Positions 1 through 8,983 of a DNA stretch of 64,000 nt are shown in pieces. How positions within the stretch are numbered: the stretch's first letter is position 1; each line of letters begins with the position of its first letter. The notes under the pieces are model-generated. The model was not told where the DNA came from, did no database searches, and saw only the letters and a list, made by a program, of their open reading frames with translations. Made by a program: the position numbers and the translations under genes. The stretch is from Comamonas testosteroni (GTDB lineage Bacteria > Pseudomonadota > Gammaproteobacteria > Burkholderiales > Burkholderiaceae_C), in the NCBI GenBank assembly GCA_008727115.1, contig CP044131.1:744001-808000 (forward strand), given 5' to 3'.

Positions 1-609
1 CTGGCGCTGCCCGAGGCGCAGATCAGCTACGACCGCTTTCACGTCGTCTCGATGGCCATCGATGCGATGGACCAGGTGCGCCGCGCGGAGATGGCCACCG
101 ACGCGCAGGCGGTGCGAGCCGCGCTGGGCGCTGGCGGCCGCAAGACGCTCAGGCAGCTGCTGTGGGGCATGCGGCGCAACCCCAGCACCTGGAGCGCCCG
201 CCAGCTCGATGCCATGCACTGGCTGCAGCGCTCGACGCTCAAGAGCGCGCGGGCGTGGCGGCTGAAGATGGCGCTGCGCGCGGTGTACGCACGGGCCACA
301 GCGCACAACAGCATCGAACAGGCCGCATCCGACCTCAGGGCCTGGCTGAGCTGGGCGCGGCGCTGTCGGCTCGAGCCGTTCAAGAAGCTGGCCGCCACGC
401 TCAAGGAGCGGTTCGACGCGGTGGTGCGCGGCATGGTCGATCACCGCAGCAACGCCTTCGTCGAGGCGATGAACGGGCTGCTGCAGCAGGCCAAGCGCGC
501 CGCGCGCGGCTTCAGGACGAGCCAGAACTTCATCGCCATCGCCTACCTGCGCATGTCCAAGCTCAAGCACCTGCCGGCCAGTCCGTTCGCGCCAGCCATG
601 CCGACATGA
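1..609 (+). CDS. ISL3-family transposase, C-terminal part (5' end outside window)
   Basis: The frame is open from base 1 and stops at 607-609 (TGA), so about 202 C-terminal residues are visible. The start YDRFHVV, followed by an AMDQVRRAE stretch and an ending rich in RSNAFVEAMNGLLQQAKRAARG, matches the DDE domain of ISL3-type transposases; the late glutamate in FVEAMNG is a plausible third catalytic residue. Ten bases after the stop lies a 25-bp terminal inverted repeat, as expected for the right end of the element. The transposase moves its own IS by DNA cut and paste. The upstream half and left end are not in the window, so I cannot say whether it is intact. Confidence 0.85.
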   Translation: MALPEAQISYDRFHVVSMAIDAMDQVRRAEMATDAQAVRAALGAGGRKTLRQLLWGMRRNPSTWSARQLDAMHWLQRSTLKSARAWRLKMALRAVYARATAHNSIEQAASDLRAWLSWARRCRLEPFKKLAATLKERFDAVVRGMVDHRSNAFVEAMNGLLQQAKRAARGFRTSQNFIAIAYLRMSKLKHLPASPFAPAMPT

Positions 610-618
610 CGCGAAGCG

Positions 619-643
619 TTTCCACACAAAACGGCATAGAGCC
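619..643. repeat. Right terminal inverted repeat of the ISL3 element
   Basis: Read on the minus strand the end starts GGCTCTATGCCGTTTTGTGT, the layout typical of ISL3-family ends. The next 8 bases, GTGCTATA (644-651), would be the target duplication. The left IR is not in the window, so the duplication cannot be confirmed here. Confidence 0.75.
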
Positions 644-1527
644 GTGCTATAAAGGGTTGGCGCCTCTCCCTCCCAGTTTTCTTTGCCAAATACACTACGG
701 ACAGCTCGCTGCATACCTCCGTATATATTCTTGTATTGTTCGGATTCCGACATACGCATCAATTCAGGCGACTTGAGATGCGAAATAAATTTAAGCCATT
801 CTTCAATATGCTTAATTTTCTCTCTATCAAGATTATCAAGAAGAATGATGCGTTTCTCGCTATTTCCTCGGATAGACGAATGTTTTGCATTGAAAACAAC
901 AAGAGACAGCGAAGATTTTATTGATCCATCGGAACCATAAATCGGATCACCCAAAGCGTTTTTGTGCAGATACTTTTCAACGCTGGCATCGAGCCACTCA
1001 ATAGGGCGGAGTCCTACGTAAAGATTTGCTCTAATGAACAACAGAGCATTGAAGAGATGTTCAGACCTAGATGTAAAAGCCGCTTGCAGGAGCAAATCAA
1101 CCGCTTCATCTGAAAAATCTTTGGCTTTTACTGAAGATGTATTTTTGGATGTTTTTGGAAGCTCGCCAACTACTATCGCCAATATCTCTGAATATGCAGC
1201 CTCATAATCCCCAAGATCTTGGAAGCTGGAATCCATCAATCCCTGAGCCTTCTGGGCGAGCCAGAAAAGTGTTGCCGATTTTTCCATCCGAGCTGTTGCT
1301 TGCGTAATTTTCTTGGACTGCACCCTATCCTTCAGGTCTTGCACAATAATTTCGGGTGTCAGTTGTGAATAATTAGAAATCGATGCGCGACTTGCTATTT
1401 GCCTAATTTTTCTGGAATATGCCAATATAGTTTCCGAAGCCAAAGATTCTCCAACTCGTTCCTCGGCTGCTATGCGTGAAAATAGGCCGCCTGCGCGAAG
1501 TGTTCCATCAAATGATTTTTTGTACAT
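644..1527 (-). pseudogene. Tyrosine recombinase/integrase, 3' end cut off by the ISL3 element
   Basis: A minus-strand frame starts at ATG 1527 (in-frame stops just upstream, GAGG about 11 bases before) and stays open for about 294 codons until it enters the IS, through which it runs off the window. Residues about 20-110 are helical, like an integrase core-binding domain. Around residue 175 is LYVGLRPIEWLDA, the box with the first catalytic arginine, followed by a NAKHSSIRGNSEKR strand pair that could hold the catalytic lysine. The frame breaks at PTLYST, just where the HxxR box should follow, so the second arginine and the tyrosine are lost. Base composition is far more AT-rich than the core genes. 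It probably once mobilised this island; the family call is from motifs only. Confidence 0.6.
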
Positions 1528-2308
1528 CTGAAATCAGCCTCAAATTTACAAAACACAGAAGGTATTTGTTGTGTGGCTAGATATACGCTCACTCGCCCCT
1601 CAAACGCCCTGAAGGGGCCAGGTTGAGTCAATTTTTCGATTTCATGATCGCCGGGTGGGCACAAGAAATAACGTTCTCGTTATCAAGAGAAATCGACAGA
1701 TTGGAACCACAAGATCGCACCCACCCACCATGCCCACAACGCAAGTAATTATGGCTGCAGGGTAAGGTTCCAGGGGTGGGTTGTTTCGACGACAAGTGCT
1801 GCGCACCTCTGTTTGCAGGAGGTTTTTCTTGGTCACAGTGCAGCATTACTCCCCAAAACCTTGTACGTATCGCCGCCAAGATAGGTGCGCATCACAACAA
1901 GAAAACAAGGGAAATTGCCGTCTATTGGGTCCAATTTCGCTCAAAAACAGTAGATATGTGTACATATCACAACATACACCCCACCCCGCAGGAATGCGAC
2001 AGTTGTTTGGCGGCGAAATTTTGGGAAGTAATGCTGCACGATCGCTTTGTGACCACGAGAATGTTGTTGCGCAAACACGACAGTCTCTATTAACGTGTCG
2101 TCATGGGAATAATTGCGTGCTGTGATGGTGCCACATAAGAGTTATGAAGGTGGAGCAAAGGTGATGAAGGAGTAGCATCTTGAATAACCAATTTGCGCAC
2201 GATGGCAGCACCAACTGAGCACCAATATGACACCTGACCAGCACCTACAGAGCACCTATTCAGTGCAAATGACGCTGATCACAAAGGCGTATGTTATTTA
2301 TATATTTA
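1528..2308. other. Gene-free AT-rich stretch with palindromes
   Basis: I see no convincing gene in these 780 bases on either strand; the short open frames lack family features. The stretch holds a long imperfect inverted repeat (1831-1858 with 2019-2054) and a palindrome, GATATGT-GT-ACATATC, at 1953-1968. AGCACC-type short repeats sit near 2205-2265. Function unknown; a regulatory RNA or a protein-binding region is possible. Confidence 0.5.
1831..2054. repeat. Long imperfect inverted repeat in noncoding DNA
   Basis: The left arm is GGTCACA (1831-1837) followed by GTGCAGCATTACT-C-CCCAAAA (1838-1858). The right arm, read on the minus strand, has the same two blocks (2054-2048 and 2039-2019) with one mismatch and an 8-base insertion between them. 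The arms are about 160 bases apart. Confidence 0.6.
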
Positions 2309-2959
2309 TCAGCTCTCAGAGGCATTTTGGGTGATATTTTTAGAATCTCCTTCTTGCTGCTGGAGCTGCTTGTAGGTCTGGTTGAATACCTGATTGGCGA
2401 TGGGCAGGTATTTCAAGATCAGTTGCTGATTTGCGGGGAAGCGATTTGCCTTTACGTAGTCCAGAGTTTGCAGCCTAGCCGCTTCATCGCCGTACTCGTA
2501 GTAGATTTGACCGCGCTCTTTAAAGGGCAGCTTTGCAACAGCCTTCATCGCAGGGCGCGCGATGGCAACTACGCCAAGGAAGGACTTGAACATTGTCTCG
2601 TACTCGGCCCGAAGGGCTTGCGCCTGTTCTTGCTGCAATTGGAGTTGCTGCTTCAACTGTGCGTTCTCCGCACCCAGCTCATCACGTTCAACATGATACA
2701 GCTCACTAACGTGATGTGATTTTTCCAACGAGGCACGAAGGTCTTTGATGTGAGCGTTTCCTTTGTGAATTTCATTCGACAAGCGATCAATTTCTTGTTC
2801 GAGTTCTGCTACCACGCCATTTGCATGCGTAGTCGCATCGTTCCAACCCTTAGTATATCCGTGCTCCAAACCCACGTCGATGCCAGACGACATCCCACGC
2901 GCATGGCCGTTGTTGTAGCCAACAGATTCTGCAAGGTATGAATTTTCAAATCTTGACAT
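2309..2959 (-). CDS. Hypothetical coiled-coil protein with glycine-repeat N terminus
   Basis: The product has 216 residues and I do not recognise a family. The first 45 residues carry glycines at regular four-residue spacing (GYNNGHARGMSSGIDVGLEH), a pattern seen in Yae1-like deca-GX3 segments. Residues about 50-120 form a heptad-rich coiled coil with QLKQQLQLQQEQAQ. The last 90 residues are helical and rich in aromatic and basic residues. There is no signal peptide or membrane segment. It lies 27 bases after the 147-residue gene on the same strand and probably shares its transcript. Codon use is AT-rich, as in imported DNA. Confidence 0.6.
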   Translation of the reverse strand: MSRFENSYLAESVGYNNGHARGMSSGIDVGLEHGYTKGWNDATTHANGVVAELEQEIDRLSNEIHKGNAHIKDLRASLEKSHHVSELYHVERDELGAENAQLKQQLQLQQEQAQALRAEYETMFKSFLGVVAIARPAMKAVAKLPFKERGQIYYEYGDEAARLQTLDYVKANRFPANQQLILKYLPIANQVFNQTYKQLQQQEGDSKNITQNASES

Positions 2960-2986
2960 AGGAGTAATGACCTTGATGGTTGATTA

Positions 2987-3430
2987 TTATGATTTCCAGA
3001 GAATCTTCTTGCCGATGACGTTCTCTGCATCAATATCATCCGTTGGATCGACAAATGATTCGACTCCACACTCGCAACCCCATCCTTTTGTGTTCGGATG
3101 ATATTTATCACTGCATTCAAAGATGGCCGTGCAGAGCTTGGTTTCTGGCGTTGATGAAAAAGGGGTCAACGGCGGAATCACCACAAAGACCGTGACTTCT
3201 TCAAACTCATTTTGATTCAAGAGTTCCGCAGCAATTCCTGCCTTTGTCACCATGAGGTGAGTCCGCCTTTTGTACACATGGCCACCAGGCTCCTTCACTG
3301 GCTGGATTCCGATAATGTGCCAAACCAGGTGGCCAGAAACCACTTCGGCAATTGGAAAATGTCGAATAGGAGGCTCTTGCCCTCCGAAGTTAATCATCGA
3401 GCGCTCAAAGCGTTGCTCTACCTGAAACAT
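2987..3430 (-). CDS. Hypothetical protein
   Basis: A 147-residue product with a good ribosome site (AAGGA five bases before ATG 3430). It has no recognisable domain. The C-terminal third contains a WGCECG cluster plus two earlier cysteines (LCTAIFEC) that might bind metal. It appears to be the first gene of a two-gene minus-strand unit with the coiled-coil gene downstream. Function unknown. Confidence 0.55.
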   Translation of the reverse strand: MFQVEQRFERSMINFGGQEPPIRHFPIAEVVSGHLVWHIIGIQPVKEPGGHVYKRRTHLMVTKAGIAAELLNQNEFEEVTVFVVIPPLTPFSSTPETKLCTAIFECSDKYHPNTKGWGCECGVESFVDPTDDIDAENVIGKKILWKS

Positions 3431-3502
3431 GAATATCCTTGCAGATTATGGTTTGACGCCTGATTCCCGTCGATTTTCAAGAAGGGGGAACATATCCGAA
3501 TT

Positions 3503-3517
3503 ATGCGATATTCGCAT
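3503..3517. promoter_or_regulatory. Palindrome upstream of XRE gene, candidate operator
   Basis: ATGCGA-TAT-TCGCAT is a perfect 6-bp inverted repeat with a 3-base centre. A further TTCGCAT half-site follows at about 3529-3535. It lies 40 bases before the likely start of the XRE regulator and between two divergent genes, which fits autorepression. Inference only. Confidence 0.45.
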
Positions 3518-3556
3518 ATTCAATGTTCGCATGCAACCTCATGGGCCGAGTTGCCC

Positions 3557-3841
3557 ATGTACAAGACCCTCTACACCCGCGAATACCAGCAGATGCTTGC
3601 GCTGCTGCGCGCCAAACGCGCAGACGCTCAGGTCAGCCAAGTGGAGCTGGCGCGCCGCCTGGCGTGGACGCAGGCGGACGTAAGTAAGTGCGAGACGGGG
3701 GTGCGCAGGCTGGACGTGATCGAGCTCAGAATCTGGCTCAAGGCCCTGGGCTACGAGCTGGCGGACTTTGTGCGGGAGCTCGACAGCTGCGCCCCCTTGC
3801 TGCCAGATCAGGCGTTGCCCCCAGGCATTACCGCTCAGTAA
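3557..3841 (+). CDS. XRE-family helix-turn-helix regulator
   Basis: A 94-residue protein from ATG 3557; an in-frame ATG 54 bases upstream would sit on top of the palindrome and add a segment with no family character, so I prefer the later start. Residues about 20-60 (VSQVELARRLAWTQADVSKCE) form a clear Cro/C1-type helix-turn-helix; the rest is one helical segment and a short proline-rich tail. It is convergent with hsdR and their 3' ends overlap by 7 bases. It may control the neighbouring defence operon or the divergent small genes; there is no direct evidence which. Confidence 0.75.
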   Translation: MYKTLYTREYQQMLALLRAKRADAQVSQVELARRLAWTQADVSKCETGVRRLDVIELRIWLKALGYELADFVRELDSCAPLLPDQALPPGITAQ

Positions 3842-6828
3842 TACTCGCGCACGTAGCCAAACGCCTTCTCAAACAGCTCTTCATCTGCGTGCAGCTTGTA
3901 TTTGAAGAGCGCCTTGCGCAGCGCCTTCTTCACCTCGCGCTCACCGGCTTGGGTGCCTTGCCAGCCCGGGAACCGGACGAGGCGCACAATTTCGTCGATG
4001 TCGGCCACCACGCGCTCGACCACCACGGGCGTGTCGGTGGTCTTGACCTCGTTGAAAAGCTCAGTCAGCGCCGCCTTGCCGCGATCCTCGTCCTCTTCGG
4101 GCGGCACTTCCTTTTCGGCCTGCAAGGTTTCCTTGGCAATCTGCAGCAGCTGCTTCAAAAATTCCACGCTGTTAATCTGGCCAGATTCAAAGCGGTCTTT
4201 CAGCGCGTCCAGCCTTTCTGAAAGCTGCTTGAATTTGGGTTTGCCTGCCTTGCCGCGCAACCGACGCTTGAGCTTGATCTCGATCTCTTTGGCCTTCTTT
4301 GGATCGGGGTTCGACAGCACAGCCTCCAGCAAGTCGGCATCCAGCACCAGGGTGTCGAGGTCGTCGCGCACGGCGTTGACATGCACGTTCTTGTGGATCA
4401 ACTCAATCGTCTTGGCACCCAGCGAATGCCACAGCAGCTTGCCATGGCCGCTGGACGGCTGCACCGACTGGTACACCTGCGACAGCCAGCGGTAGTCGGT
4501 CTCGAACGGCGTAAGCACTGCATCGGGCGACAGCGCCTCCCACACCTTGTTGAGTACGCTGTACTCCGCTGCAAAGTTGTCTCGCACCTCATTGTTGGGC
4601 AGACACTGCTGGGCCGCAATCAGACCCTCGTAACCCTGCACGCTGCGGTCAATACCGGGGAAGAAAGCCAGGCACTTTTGCATCGCTTCAGGCAGCTTGC
4701 CTTTCAGCTCCTGAATGTTGCTGACCACCTGCTTGACGCTCTGGTCGTCGAATTCCAGCGCCGCTGCCACGTCATCGAAGATGCCAAGGTAGTCCACGAT
4801 CAGGCCGTGGGTCTTCTGCTCGGAGTAGGTACGGTTCACCCGGCAGATCGCCTGCAGCAGCGTGTGGTCACGCAGCGGCTTGTCCAGGTACATGGCCTGC
4901 AGGATGGGCGCGTCGAAGCCGGTCAGCAGCTTGGCCGTGACGATGATCAGCTTCAGCGGGTCGGCCGGGTCGCGGAAGCAATCCAGCAGTCGCTCTTCTT
5001 CGTCGCGGCTTCGGTCGTAGGGCGCGTACTCTGGATGTTCCTTCTTGTCCGCCGCCTGCACCGACATGACGATGTCTGTAGCCTCGGGCGGCAGCAGCTT
5101 GTCCAACTCGGCCTTAAACAGCAGGCAGGACTCCCGGTCGAAGGTGACGATCTGCCCCTTGAAGCCGTTGGGCTCCACCTTGGTCTGGAAATGCTCGACG
5201 ATGTCCTCACAGATCTTGCGGATGCGCTCGGGCGTTTTGACCAACACGGCCATCTTGGCGGCGGTCTTGGCGAGGTTGTCCTTGTCCAGATCTGACAGGC
5301 CGCCGGTCAGGTCTTTGTACGCGGCGTCCAGCGCGGCCTTGTCGATGTGCAGATCGATCAAGCGTGGTTCGAAGTGCAGTTGCAGCGTGGCACCGTCGCG
5401 GATCGACTCCTCGAAGCCGTACCGGCTCATGTAGCCCTTTTCGTCCTCGTCGGCACCGAAGGCGTAGAAGGTGTTGCGGTCGGCACGGTTGATTGGCGTA
5501 CCGGTCAGGCCGAACAGAAATGCATTGGGCAGGGCCTCACGCATTTTGCGACCCAGGTCACCTTCTTGGGTGCGGTGGGCTTCGTCCACCAGGGCAATGA
5601 TGTTGCTGCGGTCGTTCAGGCTGCCGGTGGCCTCGCCGAACTTGAAGATCGTGGTGATGATGATCTTGCGCACATCCTGCGCCAGCAACTGCTGCAGTTT
5701 GTCGCGGGTATCTGCCTTTTCCAGATTGGGGATGTCCGCCCCGGTGAAGGTGCCGGTGATCTGAGTATCCAGGTCGATCCGATCCACCACGATCAGCACG
5801 GTGGGATTCTTCAATCCTGCGTGCATGCGCAGCTTCTGCGCGGCAAACACCATCAGCAGTGATTTGCCCGAGCCCTGGAAGTGCCAGATAAGGCCCTTCC
5901 TGGGGTAACCCGCCAGCACGCGCTCGACGATCTTGTTGGCCGCTTCAAACTGCTGGTAGCGGCAGATGATCTTGATGCGCTGCTTTTTCTTGTTGGTGGC
6001 GAATAGGGTGAAGCTACCGAGAATATCCAGCACCACGTGCGGGCGCAGCATGCTTTCGGCAGAGAGCTTGAGGGATTTGAGCGGGTGGAGCTGACCATCA
6101 TCCCCATCACCATCCAGATGCCAAGGGCCCCAGTCCTTGACCGGCAGGCCGATGGAGCCGTAGTGGTAGGCCTTGCCCTCGGTGGCCACCGAGAACACGT
6201 TGCAGACGAACAGCTCTGGCACGAACTTCTCATAGTCATCGTGCACCTGGACCGCGCCATCCACCCAGCTGATGCACTTCTTGACCGGGGTCTTGGCCTC
6301 GATCAGTACCAGCGGCAGACCATTCACCAACATCACCAGATCGGCACGGCGTTCAGTGGGGCCTGCGCGGTAGATGAACTGCTGGGTGACGATGTACTGG
6401 TTCTGCGACAGGTCATCGAAGTCGATCAACCGCACCGGCACATGCTCATTGTTGTGGCCGAAGGGCATGGAGCGCTCACCACGCATCCACGCGGTCATTT
6501 CCTCGTTGGCGCGGATCAGGCCATCCGATCGCACCGACAGCACGATGGCGCGCAGCTTGTAGAGCACCTCGTCGGCGCGGTCGGGCTGGGCGGCAATCTC
6601 GGGGTTTAGGCGGATCAGTGCATCGCGCAGCCAGGGTTCGACCAGAACTTCCTGGAACTGGCGCGGCACCTCGGACGGGGCTGCGTAGCGCCAGCCGATG
6701 CCTTTGGGGCTGGGACCGTAGCTGGCTTGCGGTTCCTGGGCGGTGTTGACAGGGACAGCCTTGATTGGACCGGCGAGCAGGTCTCGGACATAGGCCTCGA
6801 CAGTGTTGGATTCGTTGAAAATAGCCAT
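3835..6828 (-). CDS. hsdR: Type I restriction enzyme, R (motor/nuclease) subunit
   Basis: A 997-residue protein, the usual HsdR length. It translocates DNA with ATP and cuts it at a distance when the HsdMS complex meets an unmodified site. Residues 160-180 (RADLVMLVNG then LVLIEAK) hold the PD-(D/E)xK nuclease core: D163, E177, K179. The helicase motor begins with Walker A FQGSGKS (about 317-323), then LVDEAH, SF2 motif III-like GLTGTPI, and TGFDAP and QAICRVNR further on. It starts 5 bases after hsdS stops, so it is the last gene of the defence operon. The prophage upstream in gajB separates it from the operon promoter, so expression may now depend on an internal or prophage promoter. Confidence 0.96.
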   Translation of the reverse strand: MAIFNESNTVEAYVRDLLAGPIKAVPVNTAQEPQASYGPSPKGIGWRYAAPSEVPRQFQEVLVEPWLRDALIRLNPEIAAQPDRADEVLYKLRAIVLSVRSDGLIRANEEMTAWMRGERSMPFGHNNEHVPVRLIDFDDLSQNQYIVTQQFIYRAGPTERRADLVMLVNGLPLVLIEAKTPVKKCISWVDGAVQVHDDYEKFVPELFVCNVFSVATEGKAYHYGSIGLPVKDWGPWHLDGDGDDGQLHPLKSLKLSAESMLRPHVVLDILGSFTLFATNKKKQRIKIICRYQQFEAANKIVERVLAGYPRKGLIWHFQGSGKSLLMVFAAQKLRMHAGLKNPTVLIVVDRIDLDTQITGTFTGADIPNLEKADTRDKLQQLLAQDVRKIIITTIFKFGEATGSLNDRSNIIALVDEAHRTQEGDLGRKMREALPNAFLFGLTGTPINRADRNTFYAFGADEDEKGYMSRYGFEESIRDGATLQLHFEPRLIDLHIDKAALDAAYKDLTGGLSDLDKDNLAKTAAKMAVLVKTPERIRKICEDIVEHFQTKVEPNGFKGQIVTFDRESCLLFKAELDKLLPPEATDIVMSVQAADKKEHPEYAPYDRSRDEEERLLDCFRDPADPLKLIIVTAKLLTGFDAPILQAMYLDKPLRDHTLLQAICRVNRTYSEQKTHGLIVDYLGIFDDVAAALEFDDQSVKQVVSNIQELKGKLPEAMQKCLAFFPGIDRSVQGYEGLIAAQQCLPNNEVRDNFAAEYSVLNKVWEALSPDAVLTPFETDYRWLSQVYQSVQPSSGHGKLLWHSLGAKTIELIHKNVHVNAVRDDLDTLVLDADLLEAVLSNPDPKKAKEIEIKLKRRLRGKAGKPKFKQLSERLDALKDRFESGQINSVEFLKQLLQIAKETLQAEKEVPPEEDEDRGKAALTELFNEVKTTDTPVVVERVVADIDEIVRLVRFPGWQGTQAGEREVKKALRKALFKYKLHADEELFEKAFGYVREYY

Positions 6829-6833
6829 CGGAT

Positions 6834-7985
6834 CTACCCCATCGACAATGCTGTTAAATGAGCGGCGCGGCGCATCTCATAAGTCGCATCAAGCCTGGCT
6901 GTCAGATGCTGCTCTGTCGCCTCAATTTCTTTTAGTTGGACCACTAGCTCCCTCTGTACTTCGAGCGGTGGAAATGGGATCGGAAAGTTTTTTAAAAGGC
7001 CACAGCTCAGCGCATGCTGATTCGTACCTTGCGACCAATTCCGAAGTGCCTCGTAGCTGGAGTCCAACAGATAAAAAAGATACCAAGGATCAAGCGAACT
7101 ACCGGGAATGATGGCGCCAAAATTTTGGTTTATGCACGAGTTAATCGTCAGCATTGCTGCACGCCCCCGCGTTTGGCCTTCGCCAATCATGGCAATCAGT
7201 GTTGCGCCTGCTGGGATCAGAGTGAGCGGACATTCCGATAATGCCTTTTCGGTGATGAACTCATCTGCAACTCGAATCACCCGGTCATTCACCTTTCCTG
7301 TTGGAAGCCAAGGAATTGTTCCTTTCCAATATTCGTTATTGGCTCGGCGGGGTGTTGAGCCGTTTCTAACTTCTGCCACCGAACCCATCTTGATTGTTGG
7401 AAAGTCATTCGTCGAGAACGCGTCCAGCGCAATCGACTTCCTTAGCTTTGTCGCTGCAGAAAGTGCTTGCAAAACAGCTTCCGCCTGGTCTTCAACCGAC
7501 GACAGAAGACGGATTGTTCGCTGCTGCTCCTCGATCGGTGGCAGCGCAAACTCTTGCACCGCAATCGTCTTCCAATTGATCGTGGGCGACAGTGACCCTA
7601 CCGAGATTTCCACTGCGCGGTTCATAAACAGATCACTCTGCATGAAGAACGGTAGGAACTCGGGCAGCACGACGTCAGGCTTGGCGCGCAGCACCATTGC
7701 ATGAGCAGAGCAGATACCGTCAAACTCGGCAACACCAAGCTTTCGCTGGTAGGCGCGACGGCGACCGAAAATGATGTCGCCCTTTTTGAACATCAGCTTG
7801 GTGGCTTCCACATCGTCGGGGGTTCCCCAGCGACGAATCTTCAGTGAGTCAGTATCCAGATGCTCCAGGCCAACGTAGTGCTCCATCCCAGACTCGGACG
7901 GATTGTCGATACGGACATTGACATTGGTTGCCATCTGGTCGAAGCGCCACGCCTTCCAGCCGGGTTTCAGAGATTCATTCTTCAT
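6834..7985 (-). CDS. hsdS: Type I restriction-modification, specificity subunit
   Basis: A 383-residue HsdS that recognises the bipartite target for both the methyltransferase and the nuclease. Two target-recognition halves are visible: residues about 1-165 ending in FALPPIEEQQRTI, and about 195-340 ending in PFPPLEVQRELVVQL. Each is followed by a conserved helical spacer that binds an HsdM. GDIIFGRRRAYQRK is a typical first-half motif. The gene overlaps the end of the gajB remnant by 11 bases and precedes hsdR by 5. Its proper partners are the two HsdM genes far upstream, now beyond the prophage. The halves differ in sequence, so an asymmetric target is expected. Confidence 0.93.
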   Translation of the reverse strand: MKNESLKPGWKAWRFDQMATNVNVRIDNPSESGMEHYVGLEHLDTDSLKIRRWGTPDDVEATKLMFKKGDIIFGRRRAYQRKLGVAEFDGICSAHAMVLRAKPDVVLPEFLPFFMQSDLFMNRAVEISVGSLSPTINWKTIAVQEFALPPIEEQQRTIRLLSSVEDQAEAVLQALSAATKLRKSIALDAFSTNDFPTIKMGSVAEVRNGSTPRRANNEYWKGTIPWLPTGKVNDRVIRVADEFITEKALSECPLTLIPAGATLIAMIGEGQTRGRAAMLTINSCINQNFGAIIPGSSLDPWYLFYLLDSSYEALRNWSQGTNQHALSCGLLKNFPIPFPPLEVQRELVVQLKEIEATEQHLTARLDATYEMRRAAHLTALSMG

Positions 7986-8403
7986 TGTCTGTGCTCACAA
8001 ACGGCATGACGTAACCGAAGAACTCCTTGTGTGGAGTCCGTTCTTCCTGCCAGCGATACGGATTGGAGGGCGGGGTTTCCCGGTGCTTGCTCATGGTGAC
8101 AACCAGCCGCCGCTTCGCACGTGAAACACCAACAAAGAATCCGCAGCGTTCTTCGTCGGGCTTGCCCCAAAAAGTCTGATTTTCAACACCTAGAATGATG
8201 ACCGAGTCGAACTCCAGACCCTTGCTTTTATGGATGGTCAGGATGCGCACCGCTTTGTCATCCGCGAAACGTTCGAGTGCCTTGGGCAATTCGGGCTCAA
8301 GTTGGAGCATTTCTTCGATACGCGCTTTGGTATCACGCACCACCTCTTTGAGCCGATCCTGCGATTCGTCAATCATCGCGAGAGTCTCCAACATAAGCAC
8401 CAA
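7975..8403 (-). pseudogene. gajB: GajB-like UvrD/Rep helicase, C-terminal fragment (split by prophage)
   Basis: This 142-codon frame holds the last helicase motifs of a UvrD-type SF1 enzyme: motif V (VRILTIHKSKGLEF) and motif VI (FFVGVSRAKRRLVVTMS). The Walker A and DEFQD parts are missing here and lie 8 kb away at 16413-17753. The first few codons (8395-8403) come from the prophage. Joining the pieces at a shared AT dinucleotide restores one frame of about 575 residues. The fragment cannot work alone. It overlaps hsdS, so the original gene was the one before hsdS in the operon. Confidence 0.85.
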
Positions 8404-8983
8404 GTACAGGAAGCTTTGGCCGATTGTTGCGCGAGGTCTCAGGATTCAGATAGCGACAGACCGTAGACATAGATATATCGTACCGCGCCATAAGCTGACG
8501 TAACGTAGCCCCAGACGCTTTTAGCTGACGCAACTCTTCTTGTTCTACCTGGCTGAGCTTGCCCGCACTCCCTCCCCACCTCACACCACGGTTATAGGCA
8601 GCAACCTGCCCGGCCAAAGCTCTCTCTCGAATGATAGAACGCTCAAGCTGAGCAACCGCACCCAACACCTGCACCATAAAGATACCTACCGGCACTGAGG
8701 TATCCAGAGGCTCTGTCAAAGAGCGAATGTGCGCGCCAGCCCCCTGAACGCTCTCAAGAATCGCCAGCAAGTCCTTCAAGGACCTCGCAACTCGGTCCAT
8801 CTTGTACACCACCAGAATGTCACCGTTCTTCAACGACGCAAGACACTTTTGCAGCTCTGGACGAGCACTCACCGCACTGGCCTTCTCTTGATAAATCCTT
8901 GAAACACCAGCCTTTTCCAAGGCGTCAATTTGCAAGTATGTCTCCTGCTCCCGTGTCGAGACGCGCGCATATCCAATCAGCAT
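8369..8983 (-). CDS. Small serine recombinase, candidate prophage integrase
   Basis: A 204-residue resolvase/invertase-type enzyme. The catalytic serine is S9 in GYARVSTREQ; the second active-site patch is KMDRVARS (D63, R64, R67). A long helix E follows, and a C-terminal helix-turn-helix (TLRQLMARYDISMSTVCRYL, about 160-179) binds DNA. It is far shorter than large serine integrases. Its last seven residues (VGDSRDD) are encoded by host gajB sequence, so the gene crosses the left prophage border. A good ribosome site (GGAGGAAAC) precedes ATG 8983. It reads toward hsdS and hsdR, so its promoter could supply them. A role in integration is inferred from position. Confidence 0.88.
   Translation of the reverse strand: MLIGYARVSTREQETYLQIDALEKAGVSRIYQEKASAVSARPELQKCLASLKNGDILVVYKMDRVARSLKDLLAILESVQGAGAHIRSLTEPLDTSVPVGIFMVQVLGAVAQLERSIIRERALAGQVAAYNRGVRWGGSAGKLSQVEQEELRQLKASGATLRQLMARYDISMSTVCRYLNPETSRNNRPKLPVLGAYVGDSRDD
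8393..8394. other. Candidate attL crossover dinucleotide (AT)
   Basis: Left junction between gajB and prophage. The host arm TCTCCAAC ends here and phage sequence AAGCACCAAG follows. AT is the dinucleotide shared with the right junction that keeps the gajB frame; this choice is inference. Confidence 0.45.
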
